The notes under the pieces are model-generated. The model saw only the letters and a list, made by a program, of their open reading frames with translations, ran no database searches and had not been told where the DNA came from. The translations under genes and the position numbers were made by a program. A stretch of 8,239 nt of DNA from Acidobacteriaceae bacterium (lineage in GTDB: Bacteria > Acidobacteriota > Terriglobia > Terriglobales > Acidobacteriaceae): NCBI GenBank assembly GCA_025462785.1, contig JAOAPG010000082.1:1-8239 (forward strand). Direction: 5' to 3'. Shown piece after piece: positions 1 through 7,774 of the stretch. Numbering within the stretch: the first letter of the stretch is position 1; each line of letters starts with the position of its first letter.

Positions 1-1228
1 TAAGGAGAAAGTTTAGTCCCAACTTCCGCTGTGCATCGGCAAGCTCAGAGGCCGCTTCCTCAGCGCGGCCTGTTCTCAACAACACCTGCGCTAATCCGAT
101 ATAGCCGGTTGGCAGAGGATCGCCAGCGGCCACAAGATCGCGAAAGACGCTTTCGGCCTTGGCATAGTGGCCAGCCGCGAGCTGCGCTGCTCCCAGCCGC
201 AAATGCAAAGCGTAGGATTTCGGGTCGACGGCCAGTCCATCTTGGACCGCTGAGATTGCCTCGGAATAGCGGCTTAGCTCCATCAGCTCGCGGCTTAAGT
301 TGAGCCAGTGTTCCTCTTCGCCGGGAGCAAGCGTGGCAGCCTGGCGCAAGGCATGGACTGACTGCTCTCCCTGGCTCAGGTGGGCACAGGCGATGCCTAT
401 TAAGGACCAAGCCTGCGCAGATTCGGCGGACTTTGAGGCTGCTTGGGGCAGAGACTCGGCGTAGGCGTGCGCCTGGTCGACCGCTTTTTGATCGTTTCCG
501 GCAAGCAGATAAACCAGCGCCAGATCGAATGCCTGCCACGACGGTGCGACGGGTGATGAACGCGTGCTCAGTTGCTGAACGAGGTTGATCGCCGCCTCGT
601 TCTGGTGGATGGCCAGGAGCATGGAGGCGACCTGAATCGATTGCGCGTCATTCAAGGGAAGCGTCACAAGATGAGCAAGCGATTTACGGGCATCTTCACG
701 GCGGCCTAACGCGATGTACCCAGTCGTGAGCTGGATCGAGAAATCAGCGTCCGCTGGCAACGGCACGCGAGACGTCTGCAGTTCTTGGATGGCGTGCGAG
801 TAGCGCTGCGCCTCCAGCTCTACCCGCCCGAGATAGTAATGGGCATAAGAGTCGGTGGGTGACAGTTGCACTGTGCGTTCCAGCGCTTCGCGAGCTGGCT
901 CCAGCTGGCGCTCTGTCCATTCGAGATAGCCTAGATTCCGGTAGGCATCTTCCATACGCGGGTCCAGGTGAATCGCCTTGTGATATTCGGCGGCAGCCTC
1001 GGTATTCTGGCCGAGGCGGGCAAGGGCGATCCCGCGAAAATTGTGAACGCGTGGATCGTTAGGATGCTCGCGCTCCGCTGCCGTCAACTCTTCGAGGGCA
1101 TCCGTATACTGATTGTCTTTAAGCGCCGTAAGACCCCTCTGAAACGCGTCCGCTTGCCCGGATGGTTTGGCGAGCACATAATTGGGAGCGGGAGAAAAAA
1201 AGAGAAAAAGAATCAGCCACTGTTTCAT
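1..1228 (-). CDS. Secreted TPR-repeat protein, 3' end beyond window (partial)
   Basis: This reading frame is open from the ATG at 1228 to the left edge (409 complete codons, no stop), so the C-terminus is missing. The N-terminus MKQWLILFLFFSPAPNYVLA is a classic Sec signal peptide (one Lys, hydrophobic core, small residues before a likely cleavage near VLA-KP). The mature part is almost entirely helical TPR-type repeats. Visible units include AFQRGLTALKDNQYTDALEE, VHNFRGIALARLGQNTEAAA ending in LDP, AYRNLGYLEW, and AHYYLGRVEL, and then more degenerate repeats with LHLRLGAAQLAAGHYAKAES and GYIGLAQVLLRTGRAEEAAS near the edge. TPR arrays bind proteins or peptides; no enzymatic motif is visible. 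The ATG lies one base after the TAG of the upstream TPR gene (TAGCATG), so start choice is firm and translational coupling is likely. It is probably periplasmic, with unknown partner; whether another domain follows beyond the window cannot be seen. Confidence 0.9.
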   Translation of the reverse strand, partial: MKQWLILFLFFSPAPNYVLAKPSGQADAFQRGLTALKDNQYTDALEELTAAEREHPNDPRVHNFRGIALARLGQNTEAAAEYHKAIHLDPRMEDAYRNLGYLEWTERQLEPAREALERTVQLSPTDSYAHYYLGRVELEAQRYSHAIQELQTSRVPLPADADFSIQLTTGYIALGRREDARKSLAHLVTLPLNDAQSIQVASMLLAIHQNEAAINLVQQLSTRSSPVAPSWQAFDLALVYLLAGNDQKAVDQAHAYAESLPQAASKSAESAQAWSLIGIACAHLSQGEQSVHALRQAATLAPGEEEHWLNLSRELMELSRYSEAISAVQDGLAVDPKSYALHLRLGAAQLAAGHYAKAESVFRDLVAAGDPLPTGYIGLAQVLLRTGRAEEAASELADAQRKLGLNFLL

Positions 1229-1229
1229 G

Positions 1230-3260
1230 CTAAGGATTCTCGGCGGATCTTGTTACCTCGCCCACGCGTTCAGTTTGCTTTTCCAGCTTGTTGTGCGATT
1301 CGCGATTCAGGGCGGTGGAGAAAGCGAATTCACGGGCTGCGTTCTGTTTCTCTCCAAGCGCCTGGTAAACCCTGGCCAGTTTGTAATGGACAGAACCGTC
1401 GTGGTCGGCAGACACAGCGATCTTGAACTGCTCTTCCGCTTTCCGGTAATCGGCGAGCTCGGAGTATGCGGTGCCCAAGTCACGGTGTATATCGGGATTG
1501 GCGGAATCCGCGGCGAGCGCCCGCACTAGATAGGGCAAGGCTTTATCAGGTTGATGCTCGAGCAAGTAAGTATCCCCGAGGTCGTTTAGCGCTCCCGGAT
1601 GATGTGGGTTCAACTCGAGCTCGGCCGCGAGTTCGGCGCGCGCTTCGGGCACTTTGAGGTCTTTCCATAGTAAGTGGCCCAAGCTGTAATGCAAATTGGG
1701 CAGGGATGACTTTAAGGCGATGGCGGCGCGGTACTCTTCGATGGCTTTTCCATCATCGCCTTTTGCCGCCTCCAGATCGCCCATCAGCTGATGCAGGCGA
1801 TAGGAATTTGGGTCTGCCTGGTAGAGGCGAAGATAAGCCGCGGTTGCCAGTTTTTCATACGAACGCGCACGCCAGTAGGATGCTTCCGGCGAATTCCGAT
1901 CCGTAGTCGACAATCCCTCCAGCATTTTGAGGGCAGTTGAATACTCTCCGGTTTCCAGCAACGCGCTGGCCACTCGAATGCGAAGGTCGGCGGAACCCCG
2001 CAAAAGCAAAACTTTCCCGACGCAGGGCGCGACCTCAGCCACCCGGCCTCGTTGAAGCGCGAGGTTGACCTCCGCTTCGGTGCAGTTCCTGCTGGCAACC
2101 TCCTTGCGAGGGACGGAAGCTACAAGGCCCAGTCCGGCCGCTGCTTGAGGCAGGTTCCCGTTTTGTTCGGCGAGAAACGCCGAAGCCAAATGCGCCGCTG
2201 GAGAATTACGGCCTTGCAGGGCGGGCGCGAGCTTCTGGATTTTTTCGCGGGTCGCGTCGGAAAGCTGTTCGAGGGCAGCGTCGCCGAATCCGGCTTCGCG
2301 AAGGCCAAGGAGTTGCTCCGTTTGCGGAACGTCGAGCGCAATCGCTTTTTCCCAATCCTGAAGCGCGGGCTCAACGTTTTCCTGGATCAACTTCGCTTCA
2401 CCGCGGCGTGCCAAGGCACGCACGCTGCCAGGATTAAGCAGCAACTCTTCATCGAATTCTTGAATCGCCTGGTTTATTTTTCCCGCGCGCAAAAGAACTT
2501 CACCCAGCTCGGCGTGCAATCCGGCGCGGTTCGGCGAAGCCACCAGGGCATTCTGAAAATGAATGACCGCGGAAGGCCACTCGTTGCTCGACGCATAACT
2601 CTCCGCCAGCAACTGTTCGCTGCGCGCCGAGCCGGGAGCAATTTTCCCCAGGTGCGCAACCTCTTGTTTCCCCAATCGCTCGTAGGCGTTTCCCAGCAGG
2701 TAGAGCAGGTCAGCGTCGTTAGGGTGAAGCTCCAAGGCCCGGAGAAGGGTTGCGACTTCGGGTTGCAGCTCGCCGGAAATCTCTTGCGCCGTGGCCAGCC
2801 ACAACCAGATGTCTGGCCGATTAGGTTCCTTTTGGAGCGCTGCTTTCAAGTAGGGAACGGCCTTGGTGCCTTCGCCAGACTTGCAATAGTCAACCCCGAG
2901 AAAAAAATTCGCCCCGGCAAGTCCCGTTTTGAGTTTCAGTGCGCTGCGGAATTCCGTCATAGCTTCGGAAGAGCGATTCTGAAGCTGATAGACCAGGCCG
3001 AGGTTCATATGGACTTCGGCGAAATCAGGCGCAATGGCAAGCACGGCTTGGTATTCCCGCTCCGCGGTTGCGTAGTCTTTATCGCGTTGCGCTTTCTGGG
3101 CTTCGGCAAAGTGGGACTTGATCGCCGAGTCTTGAACTGAGTGTGACGGAACGGCCTGTCCAGCCAAATTCAACACGGGCGCTGCCACTGTGGCGAGTAA
3201 GAACAGCAAAATCCGAAATTGGGTCATGATCATGCTCGGCGCAATTGATTGAGCGCTCAT
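1230..3260 (-). CDS. Secreted TPR-repeat protein
   Basis: Product of 676 residues from the ATG at 3260. A hydrophobic stretch RILLFLLATVAAPVLNLAGQ follows the start and looks like a Sec signal peptide with cleavage around AGQA. An N-terminal TPR cluster (about residues 45-270) includes AQRDKDYATAEREYQAVLAI with AEVHMNLGLVYQL. A less regular middle follows, containing two cysteines (RNCTEA, APCVGK). A C-terminal TPR cluster (about 450-650) includes DDGKAIEEYRAAIAL, LHYSLGHLLW, ALNDLGDTYLLEHQPDKAL, and IHRDLGTAYSELADYRKAEE. It is probably an exported protein-protein interaction scaffold; no catalytic motif is seen. The frame stays open upstream to 3383, but that extension (MAAVTRSTAALPQ...) does not resemble a signal peptide. 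Alternative starts at 3233 and 3227 (MTQFRILLF, 665 residues) are equally compatible with export, and none of the three has a clear Shine-Dalgarno. The gene lies 134 bp downstream of the regulator and one base upstream of the second TPR gene. Confidence 0.9.
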   Translation of the reverse strand: MSAQSIAPSMIMTQFRILLFLLATVAAPVLNLAGQAVPSHSVQDSAIKSHFAEAQKAQRDKDYATAEREYQAVLAIAPDFAEVHMNLGLVYQLQNRSSEAMTEFRSALKLKTGLAGANFFLGVDYCKSGEGTKAVPYLKAALQKEPNRPDIWLWLATAQEISGELQPEVATLLRALELHPNDADLLYLLGNAYERLGKQEVAHLGKIAPGSARSEQLLAESYASSNEWPSAVIHFQNALVASPNRAGLHAELGEVLLRAGKINQAIQEFDEELLLNPGSVRALARRGEAKLIQENVEPALQDWEKAIALDVPQTEQLLGLREAGFGDAALEQLSDATREKIQKLAPALQGRNSPAAHLASAFLAEQNGNLPQAAAGLGLVASVPRKEVASRNCTEAEVNLALQRGRVAEVAPCVGKVLLLRGSADLRIRVASALLETGEYSTALKMLEGLSTTDRNSPEASYWRARSYEKLATAAYLRLYQADPNSYRLHQLMGDLEAAKGDDGKAIEEYRAAIALKSSLPNLHYSLGHLLWKDLKVPEARAELAAELELNPHHPGALNDLGDTYLLEHQPDKALPYLVRALAADSANPDIHRDLGTAYSELADYRKAEEQFKIAVSADHDGSVHYKLARVYQALGEKQNAAREFAFSTALNRESHNKLEKQTERVGEVTRSAENP

Positions 3261-3394
3261 GGCTGATTCGCCGCGCGAGAAACATTCTAATCTGACCGCG
3301 CAACCTTGAATTATGGAAAATTGGAAAAAAGAAGAGCTTGGCAGCTGCGGCAGCGCGGCTGTGGACCGTGTGACTGCTGCCATCGACCGAGTAA
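3261..3394. other. Gap between regulator and first TPR gene
   Basis: This stretch of 134 bp separates two co-directional minus-strand genes. On the minus strand it holds a GC-rich patch with short self-complementary pieces (GCAGCTGC; CAGC-CGC-GCTG) followed by CTTCTTTTTTCC, which could be a weak attenuator or terminator, and then an AT-rich stretch containing CATAAT and TAGAAT that could serve as a -10 box. No good -35 sits at proper spacing from either. The stem is only four to six pairs, so neither a terminator nor a promoter is established. The TPR genes could be expressed from the regulator promoter, or from a separate one here. Confidence 0.3.
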
Positions 3395-4705
3395 CTAATG
3401 AATCCGGCGGACCGCAACGAGAGTCGTGGAATTCGGAGCTCCGGAAACTGTGCGGGATCGAATCAGAGCCTCAAACCAGATATTTTGAGAGAGGGTGTCG
3501 GGGGAAGAAACGCCAAGTGCGCTCATGAGTTCACGCCGATTCACCTCATCCGCTAGGAACCGGCCTGCGGCCTCCGTTCCCTCCTGCTGAAGACCCTGGA
3601 GCGCGAGCACGCTGCCATCGTGGGTCGCATTGGGAAGAAGAGAAATGGTGGCGTAATCTTCGCCTATCGTTCCGGTCCACCGCAGGCCTTCATATTGCAG
3701 CTGTTCGCCGGGCAAAGGCTTTCTGTTCACAAATACTTTGGCGCTCCTGCCCACGGCGGTCTCACTCTCACGAAAGTTAAGTTTGTCCTGTAATAGCGTG
3801 ACCCACGGATTAGAACCCGGACTGCCCAGAAAAATGCAATTGCTGTGGTCCAGATCGCGCATCGTCAAATCCCGCGGATAGCGTACGGAAACCTGCGATT
3901 GCAGTGGCCCTGCCATTTTGAACAGTGAGACGACGTTGGCCACGTCCGCGAAGGAGGTGAGGGTCGAGTTCGAAATATACTCGCCCAATCGAGAATCGAC
4001 CTCTCCAATCTTACTGACCGTCGCGCTTTGGAGAAAATCCCGGCGAACATACTGGTCGAGAGATCCGGGCTGACCGGCGAGGATACGGGACATCCCATAG
4101 TTGCTGTCAGCGACGACAATGATCGTCTGGTGCCGCGTATCGAAAATCTGGGAAGACGGCCAAGAAAGAGCCGCCGCACCAGACGTCTGGCGCGGGACTG
4201 CACGGTACCACAATACGGCGCATACTAGGACCAGAATGCCGCATAGGACCCACGGGACGAACGCCCACCGGCGCCAAACTGCGGCCGGAATCACGGTGGG
4301 GAGAGGTGACGTGGGTAGATCCGAGTTTCTTACAATCGCTCGGAATACCGGGGCGTAGGAGCCTTTGGGTATGTCTAATATGAGCGACTCATTACGACCT
4401 TCTTCATTGAAATACTCGTGAAGTTTCAGCCGCAACTGTCGAACGTGCACCCGAACCGAGCTGTCCTCCAGTGGGCTGTAGTCGGACGGTTTGTGAAATA
4501 GCGCATTGCCGATATGTTGCTCGGTTAGTTCGTGGGCTTTTCCGTGGATGGTCTGCTCGGTGATGAACTGCAACAAATCTCTGAGGCGTGTGCTCTTCTG
4601 AAGGGGAGAACTGGAAACAATCCGCTGTACAAGTTGCCAACGGTTGTCACTCAGGAGATCATCGGTAATTGTTGACTGCGGAACCGACTGTTGCGATAGT
4701 GCCAT
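3395..4705 (-). CDS. Transmembrane winged-helix transcriptional regulator (CadC/ToxR-like topology)
   Basis: Protein of 436 residues. Residues about 18-122 form a winged helix-turn-helix DNA-binding domain of the kind common in Acidobacteriota. The recognisable run is LSDNRWQLVQRIVSSSPLQKS, LRDLLQFITEQ, LTEQHIGNALFHKPSDYSPLEDSSVRVHVRQLRLKLHEYF, and LILDIPKGSYAPVF. A single transmembrane helix follows (about 147-168, WAFVPWVLCGILVLVCAVLW). Arginines at 145-146 just before it fit an inside N-terminus and an outside C-terminus. The 265-residue C-terminal part would then be extracytoplasmic and may sense a signal. I do not recognise its fold; it starts with a strand-like IIVVADSNYGMSRIL segment. 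This is the layout of one-component regulators such as CadC, but sequence similarity to CadC itself is not claimed. The ATG at 4705 has only a weak purine stretch (GAAGAA) upstream. The gene is divergent from the Tat-exported protein and first in the minus-strand block, so local control of one or both blocks is plausible. Confidence 0.88.
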   Translation of the reverse strand: MALSQQSVPQSTITDDLLSDNRWQLVQRIVSSSPLQKSTRLRDLLQFITEQTIHGKAHELTEQHIGNALFHKPSDYSPLEDSSVRVHVRQLRLKLHEYFNEEGRNESLILDIPKGSYAPVFRAIVRNSDLPTSPLPTVIPAAVWRRWAFVPWVLCGILVLVCAVLWYRAVPRQTSGAAALSWPSSQIFDTRHQTIIVVADSNYGMSRILAGQPGSLDQYVRRDFLQSATVSKIGEVDSRLGEYISNSTLTSFADVANVVSLFKMAGPLQSQVSVRYPRDLTMRDLDHSNCIFLGSPGSNPWVTLLQDKLNFRESETAVGRSAKVFVNRKPLPGEQLQYEGLRWTGTIGEDYATISLLPNATHDGSVLALQGLQQEGTEAAGRFLADEVNRRELMSALGVSSPDTLSQNIWFEALIRSRTVSGAPNSTTLVAVRRIH

Positions 4706-4744
4706 AGCGTATCAGTTCTTCGAATTGTCCCATTACAAAAACGA

Positions 4745-4753
4745 ATTTTAACA
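4745..4753 (-). promoter_or_regulatory. Candidate extended -10 for the regulator gene
   Basis: Reading the minus strand, TGTTAAAAT matches an extended -10 (TG-n-TAAAAT, one mismatch to TATAAT) and lies about 40 bases upstream of the regulator ATG, in the AT-richest part of the window. No recognisable TTGACA lies at 16-18 bases upstream, which an extended -10 can tolerate. Sequence match only; start site not known. Confidence 0.35.
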
Positions 4754-4835
4754 TCATTCTCAATGCAAACTCCTAATCCGTTTCCTCGTAATGCAGTCAC
4801 CTGTTTTTCAAAGCGGTGCGTAGTCCGTTCTCTTG

Positions 4836-4892
4836 CATGTGAATCACATCGGATTCACGTGTGAGACCCTTCCCTTGGAAGCTCACGAGAGG
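4836..4892. promoter_or_regulatory. Conserved palindrome-containing element, copy 1
   Basis: Non-coding element in the divergent intergenic region, 84 bp before the Tat-protein ATG. It opens with a 26-bp interrupted inverted repeat at 4836-4861: CATGTGAATC, a 6-base spacer, and GATTCACGTG, with 9 of 10 half-site positions complementary. A smaller palindrome TGTGAATCACA is nested in its left side. A tail with AGACCCTT, TGGAAGC, and GAGAGG follows to 4892. The whole element recurs at 7775-7829 in front of the TonB receptor (47 of 57 aligned columns identical, two one-base gaps). The tail here can form a small hairpin (CTTCC-CTT-GGAAG, 4869-4881), but the second copy does not preserve it. The palindrome suggests a dimeric DNA-binding regulator; which one is unknown. 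Confidence 0.7.
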
Positions 4893-4896
4893 CAAC

Positions 4897-4917
4897 TATC
4901 CATTCACTAGTTGGATA
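4897..4917 (+). repeat. Inverted repeat in the leader of the Tat-exported protein gene
   Basis: TATCCA (4897-4902) and TGGATA (4912-4917) are perfect inverted arms around a 9-base loop. An overlapping alternative pairing, AACTA (4894-4898) with TAGTT (4908-4912), excludes the first. It sits directly after the conserved element and is not present in its second copy. It could be an operator half or a weak RNA stem, or chance. Confidence 0.3.
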
Positions 4918-4960
4918 CTGCCGGATACATTGAACGACATCCCATACCGTTCCACGTGGC

Positions 4961-4966
4961 AGGTGA
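4961..4966 (+). promoter_or_regulatory. Ribosome binding site deciding the Tat-protein start
   Basis: AGGTGA ends 10 bases before the ATG at 4977. It favours this ATG over the in-frame TTG at 4911, which has only GAGAGG 18 bases upstream, and it places the twin-arginine motif at residues 7-12, where Tat signals normally have it. Confidence 0.55.
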
Positions 4967-4976
4967 CCACAAGAGC

Positions 4977-7553
4977 ATGATCTATAAAAGGATTTCGCGT
5001 CGTCGGTTCATCGAGGGATCAATCAAGGGAGGTCTATCCGTCGGTCTTGCGTCGAGTTTTGTAGGGTTGCGGGCAATGGCGTCAGAAATGCCGCCTGGCG
5101 CCGACGGCTTGGCGTTAAACGTTACTGGCAATCCCAAAGAGGGCTACAGTGTCGCTCTTCTTTTCAATGGAAAGCCCTTTGCCGGCCACAATCATGGTGG
5201 CGAATTCTCGGCATTCTTCCAGAACGAAGAACGAAGCGTGGAAGATCGCGTGAATGATTGGAAGGCGACGTCGTGCAGCGGGAATTCCACGCAGGTAGTG
5301 CTTGAAGGCGAATGCCAGCTAAAGAATCTGAACACAACTGTGTTCGCGCACGTGCACTATGAACTGGTTACTCCTCACGTTGTGCGCAAGAACGTCCGGC
5401 TGCAGCAGGACGATATGTTCATGCTGTTCTACCAGTTGAGCAACCGTTTGCAGGCGGAGGAGAATCCAGCAAGGTTTTGGAGCTTCGATCAGTTGGACTC
5501 GAAAGGCGGATCGTTGCATGAGTACTTTCCAGCCGCCGGGTTCCGCACAAAGAATGGTTTGTGCGTTGGCCTGCTGACGGACTCGGGGTATCGCAACCAG
5601 TGGACGCGAATCGTTCGTCGCGATGGCAGACCGGTAAAACCCGCGCCACGCCGTATTCCGGATGTGAATCTCTACTCCGGTCCGGATGCGGAGGAACGAA
5701 GCAAGGGCCATTTCTTCGTGCAGCAAACATTTGGCGAAATTATGGAGGAGGAAGACGGAAAAGAGAAGGCACAAATGATTGCCCTTCCGAAGGTTTCGTC
5801 GTGGAAGAAACAAGGCGAGGCGACTTTGGACGAGCGCGACGGTGTGGCCGCCGTCTCCACCAAGAGCTCCGACGACGGGGTGATCATTCCCTTTGCGGCG
5901 CGAGCTTGCGGGCTGTATTCGGTGCGCGTGGAGTATCGTTCGGCGGCTCCAGTGGCAGTTCAGATTTGGGATGTAGATGAGCAATCACGCAAGGTTAGTG
6001 ACATCAGCCTGTATAACGACAGGGTGCCCGAATCGCCGGGCGCGTGGTCGGAATTCCGGACCACGGTGTTTGTGCCGGGATTAGAAGGGCATGGTTGCGC
6101 TGTCTTCATTTCCGTGGCGCCCTCCGAGCAAGATCTAATAGTGGACGCGCCGGCAGGTTTCGCGAAAGTCGAGGTGCGCGGCCTCGAAATTCGGCTCATC
6201 GCCACCCGCAGCCAGCCCTACCATCGCCTGGAGATGGGGCGGGCGGCGGAGAAAACGGTTTTCGTGTTTGCGGATGAAACGGTGCCGGACACGGTGCGAG
6301 GTCACCGGCTGGCCAGTCAGGTGCATCTGGCTGACGGACTTGGTTTCAAAGGCGGCGAGACCGAGAAGGTGGTTTACGCCGACCTCATGATGCTTTGCTG
6401 GATCGCAGGACCGGAAACCTTTCGGCCGATCTGCGCCCCGAGCATTTGGTATTCGGCCGCCGGGGAGATGTATCTCCGTGACAGCTTCTTCGCGCTCAAT
6501 GGCATTCACAATCGCGAATTGAACGAGAGCGTTTTCAATCTGTGGGGTGAAAATCAAGGAGCGGATGGAGCAATCAACACGTTAGTCGAGCCGAATCTCG
6601 CCAATGTGGAGCGCAAGTCCAACGACTCAACACCGCTCTGGTTGCTCTGGGCGTTTCTGAATCGCCGGCGTTTCGGCACTAAGTTGCCCATGGAAAAGGT
6701 ACGAAGGGCGGCGGAATATTGTCTTCGAACTTACGATCCCCATCGCGAAGGCATTTGCTGGGCGCAGTTCGTCATGGGCCAGCTCGACGTCATCCGCTAC
6801 CCTGAGGGCACCTCCAACATTTGCGAAAACCAGGGAGTGCTGGCGGTCACCGCGCGCGCGATCAAGGAACTCCAGATCCCCGGTGTAAGTGAAACGATTT
6901 CCGAGGAATATCTTGGCAAAGTAGAAGATCTCTATCGCAGCTATTACGATCCCGCACGAAAGTTCATGCGGCCGGCGCGAGATATTCCGGACGCCATTGG
7001 GTTTGCAGAAATCTTCCCGGAATTTCTGTCGCTTTGGCTCTTTGGCCGGAAAATCCTCTCCGACGAGATGGTGGTGAATCATCTCGATCGCATACCTACG
7101 ATGATGCCGCGAAAAGATTGCCCGCATCCTGAAGCTGGGGGTGTGGTGCGGCCGATCCTCATCGGGCTTCCGGATAGAGATAAGGGGTGGAAATATTTCA
7201 ATGAGAGCTGGCACCCCATGATCAGTGATTCCTTCGCGGCCAGCTATGCCAATCACGGCATGGATGGAATTTATTACAACGGTAGCAGTTGGATGCGGAT
7301 CGAAGTCTGCGGTTATGTCACCGGAAAGCTGCACGGCTGGAGCGGCGCCGCGACGGCTATCGCCAACCGGCTCTGGGCCGAAACTAATATTGCCCCTGAC
7401 TTTCCGACCAGCCAGGAATACATCGCCACCGACCCGGCGCATCCGTACTTTGGATACCATCGCGTCTTTGCTTGGAATTCTTTTGTCCTTCAAGCGCTGG
7501 AGCTGGCAGGCTTGCGCAGCCAGGAGATGGATCCTGACCACTTCACAAAATGA
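4977..7553 (+). CDS. Tat-exported protein with probable six-hairpin glycosidase-type domain
   Basis: Product of 858 residues from the ATG at 4977. The N-terminus carries a twin-arginine signal: SRRRFI at residues 7-12, a weakly hydrophobic GGLSVGLASSFVGL, and AMA at 33-35 as likely cleavage site, so it folds in the cytoplasm before export. Residues about 40-300 appear beta-rich. Residues about 302-408 read as a separate beta-sandwich resembling a carbohydrate-binding module (GLYSVRVEYRSAAPVAVQIW). From about 470 to the end the sequence is helix-rich with six-hairpin-like segments: YLRDSFFALNGI (499-510), NDSTPLWLLWAFLNRR, NESWHPM (from 742), RIEVCGYVTGKLHGWSGAATAIANRLW (from 774), and HRVFAWNSFVLQALELAGL. 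This pattern recalls clan-type (alpha/alpha)6 glycoside hydrolases. D502, E743, and E776 are candidate acidic catalytic residues, but I cannot assign a GH family or substrate. An in-frame TTG at 4911 would add 22 non-signal-like residues and is disfavoured. The conserved element upstream and the TonB receptor downstream support a role in breaking down an imported, probably glycan, substrate. Confidence 0.88.
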   Translation: MIYKRISRRRFIEGSIKGGLSVGLASSFVGLRAMASEMPPGADGLALNVTGNPKEGYSVALLFNGKPFAGHNHGGEFSAFFQNEERSVEDRVNDWKATSCSGNSTQVVLEGECQLKNLNTTVFAHVHYELVTPHVVRKNVRLQQDDMFMLFYQLSNRLQAEENPARFWSFDQLDSKGGSLHEYFPAAGFRTKNGLCVGLLTDSGYRNQWTRIVRRDGRPVKPAPRRIPDVNLYSGPDAEERSKGHFFVQQTFGEIMEEEDGKEKAQMIALPKVSSWKKQGEATLDERDGVAAVSTKSSDDGVIIPFAARACGLYSVRVEYRSAAPVAVQIWDVDEQSRKVSDISLYNDRVPESPGAWSEFRTTVFVPGLEGHGCAVFISVAPSEQDLIVDAPAGFAKVEVRGLEIRLIATRSQPYHRLEMGRAAEKTVFVFADETVPDTVRGHRLASQVHLADGLGFKGGETEKVVYADLMMLCWIAGPETFRPICAPSIWYSAAGEMYLRDSFFALNGIHNRELNESVFNLWGENQGADGAINTLVEPNLANVERKSNDSTPLWLLWAFLNRRRFGTKLPMEKVRRAAEYCLRTYDPHREGICWAQFVMGQLDVIRYPEGTSNICENQGVLAVTARAIKELQIPGVSETISEEYLGKVEDLYRSYYDPARKFMRPARDIPDAIGFAEIFPEFLSLWLFGRKILSDEMVVNHLDRIPTMMPRKDCPHPEAGGVVRPILIGLPDRDKGWKYFNESWHPMISDSFAASYANHGMDGIYYNGSSWMRIEVCGYVTGKLHGWSGAATAIANRLWAETNIAPDFPTSQEYIATDPAHPYFGYHRVFAWNSFVLQALELAGLRSQEMDPDHFTK

Positions 7554-7774
7554 TGTCCGGCAGAGATCGTTACACGCGATTTCAACTTTAATATTTTGCC
7601 GAAAACGTGGCTTGGATCCGAACCCAGGGTGCGAATTACCGCGCCAAGTTCCGGGAATGGGAAATGTTAGCGGACGATCCAAAGCCCCTGCAATCGACGG
7701 CAAAAGAAAGCTAACTCGCTTATTGTCAATGGATTGGCAGGTCTTTGACAAGAACCGAATGTGCCTGTGTCACT
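7554..7774. other. Gene-free stretch after the Tat-protein gene
   Basis: I see no coding frame with conserved-looking sequence, no tRNA, and no strong terminator here. GCC/GGC around 7600 makes only a three-pair stem. A perfect TTGACA occurs at 7745-7750, but the hexamers 16-18 bases downstream (around TGTCAC) are poor -10 boxes, so a promoter for the TonB receptor is possible but unproven. GTGTCAC at 7767-7773 adds one more GTG/CAC half-site-like piece just before the conserved element. Confidence 0.4.

Noticed and set aside
2052..3140. A 362-codon plus-strand open frame opposite the first TPR gene
   Set aside because: It is antisense to a frame with clear TPR repeats and a signal peptide, and its composition (Arg/Gln-rich, no domain pattern) is typical of a shadow in GC-rich DNA.
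1..3260. Tandem DNA repeats or CRISPR-like array in the TPR region
   Set aside because: Periodicity is at protein level (34-residue TPR units) with divergent DNA; no identical repeats with regular spacers were seen.
4911..4976. TTG start adding 22 residues to the Tat-exported protein
   Set aside because: The extension would bury the twin-arginine motif about 30 residues in, has no well-spaced ribosome binding site, and overlaps the inverted repeat; the ATG at 4977 fits a Tat signal better.
6627..7751. A 374-codon minus-strand open frame opposite the Tat-protein gene
   Set aside because: It runs antisense to the well-supported 858-residue protein, shows no domain or signal, and extends into non-coding sequence; judged to be a shadow.
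7745..7773. Full sigma-70 promoter built on TTGACA at 7745
   Set aside because: The -35 is perfect but no acceptable -10 hexamer lies 16-18 bases downstream, so I do not list it as a promoter.
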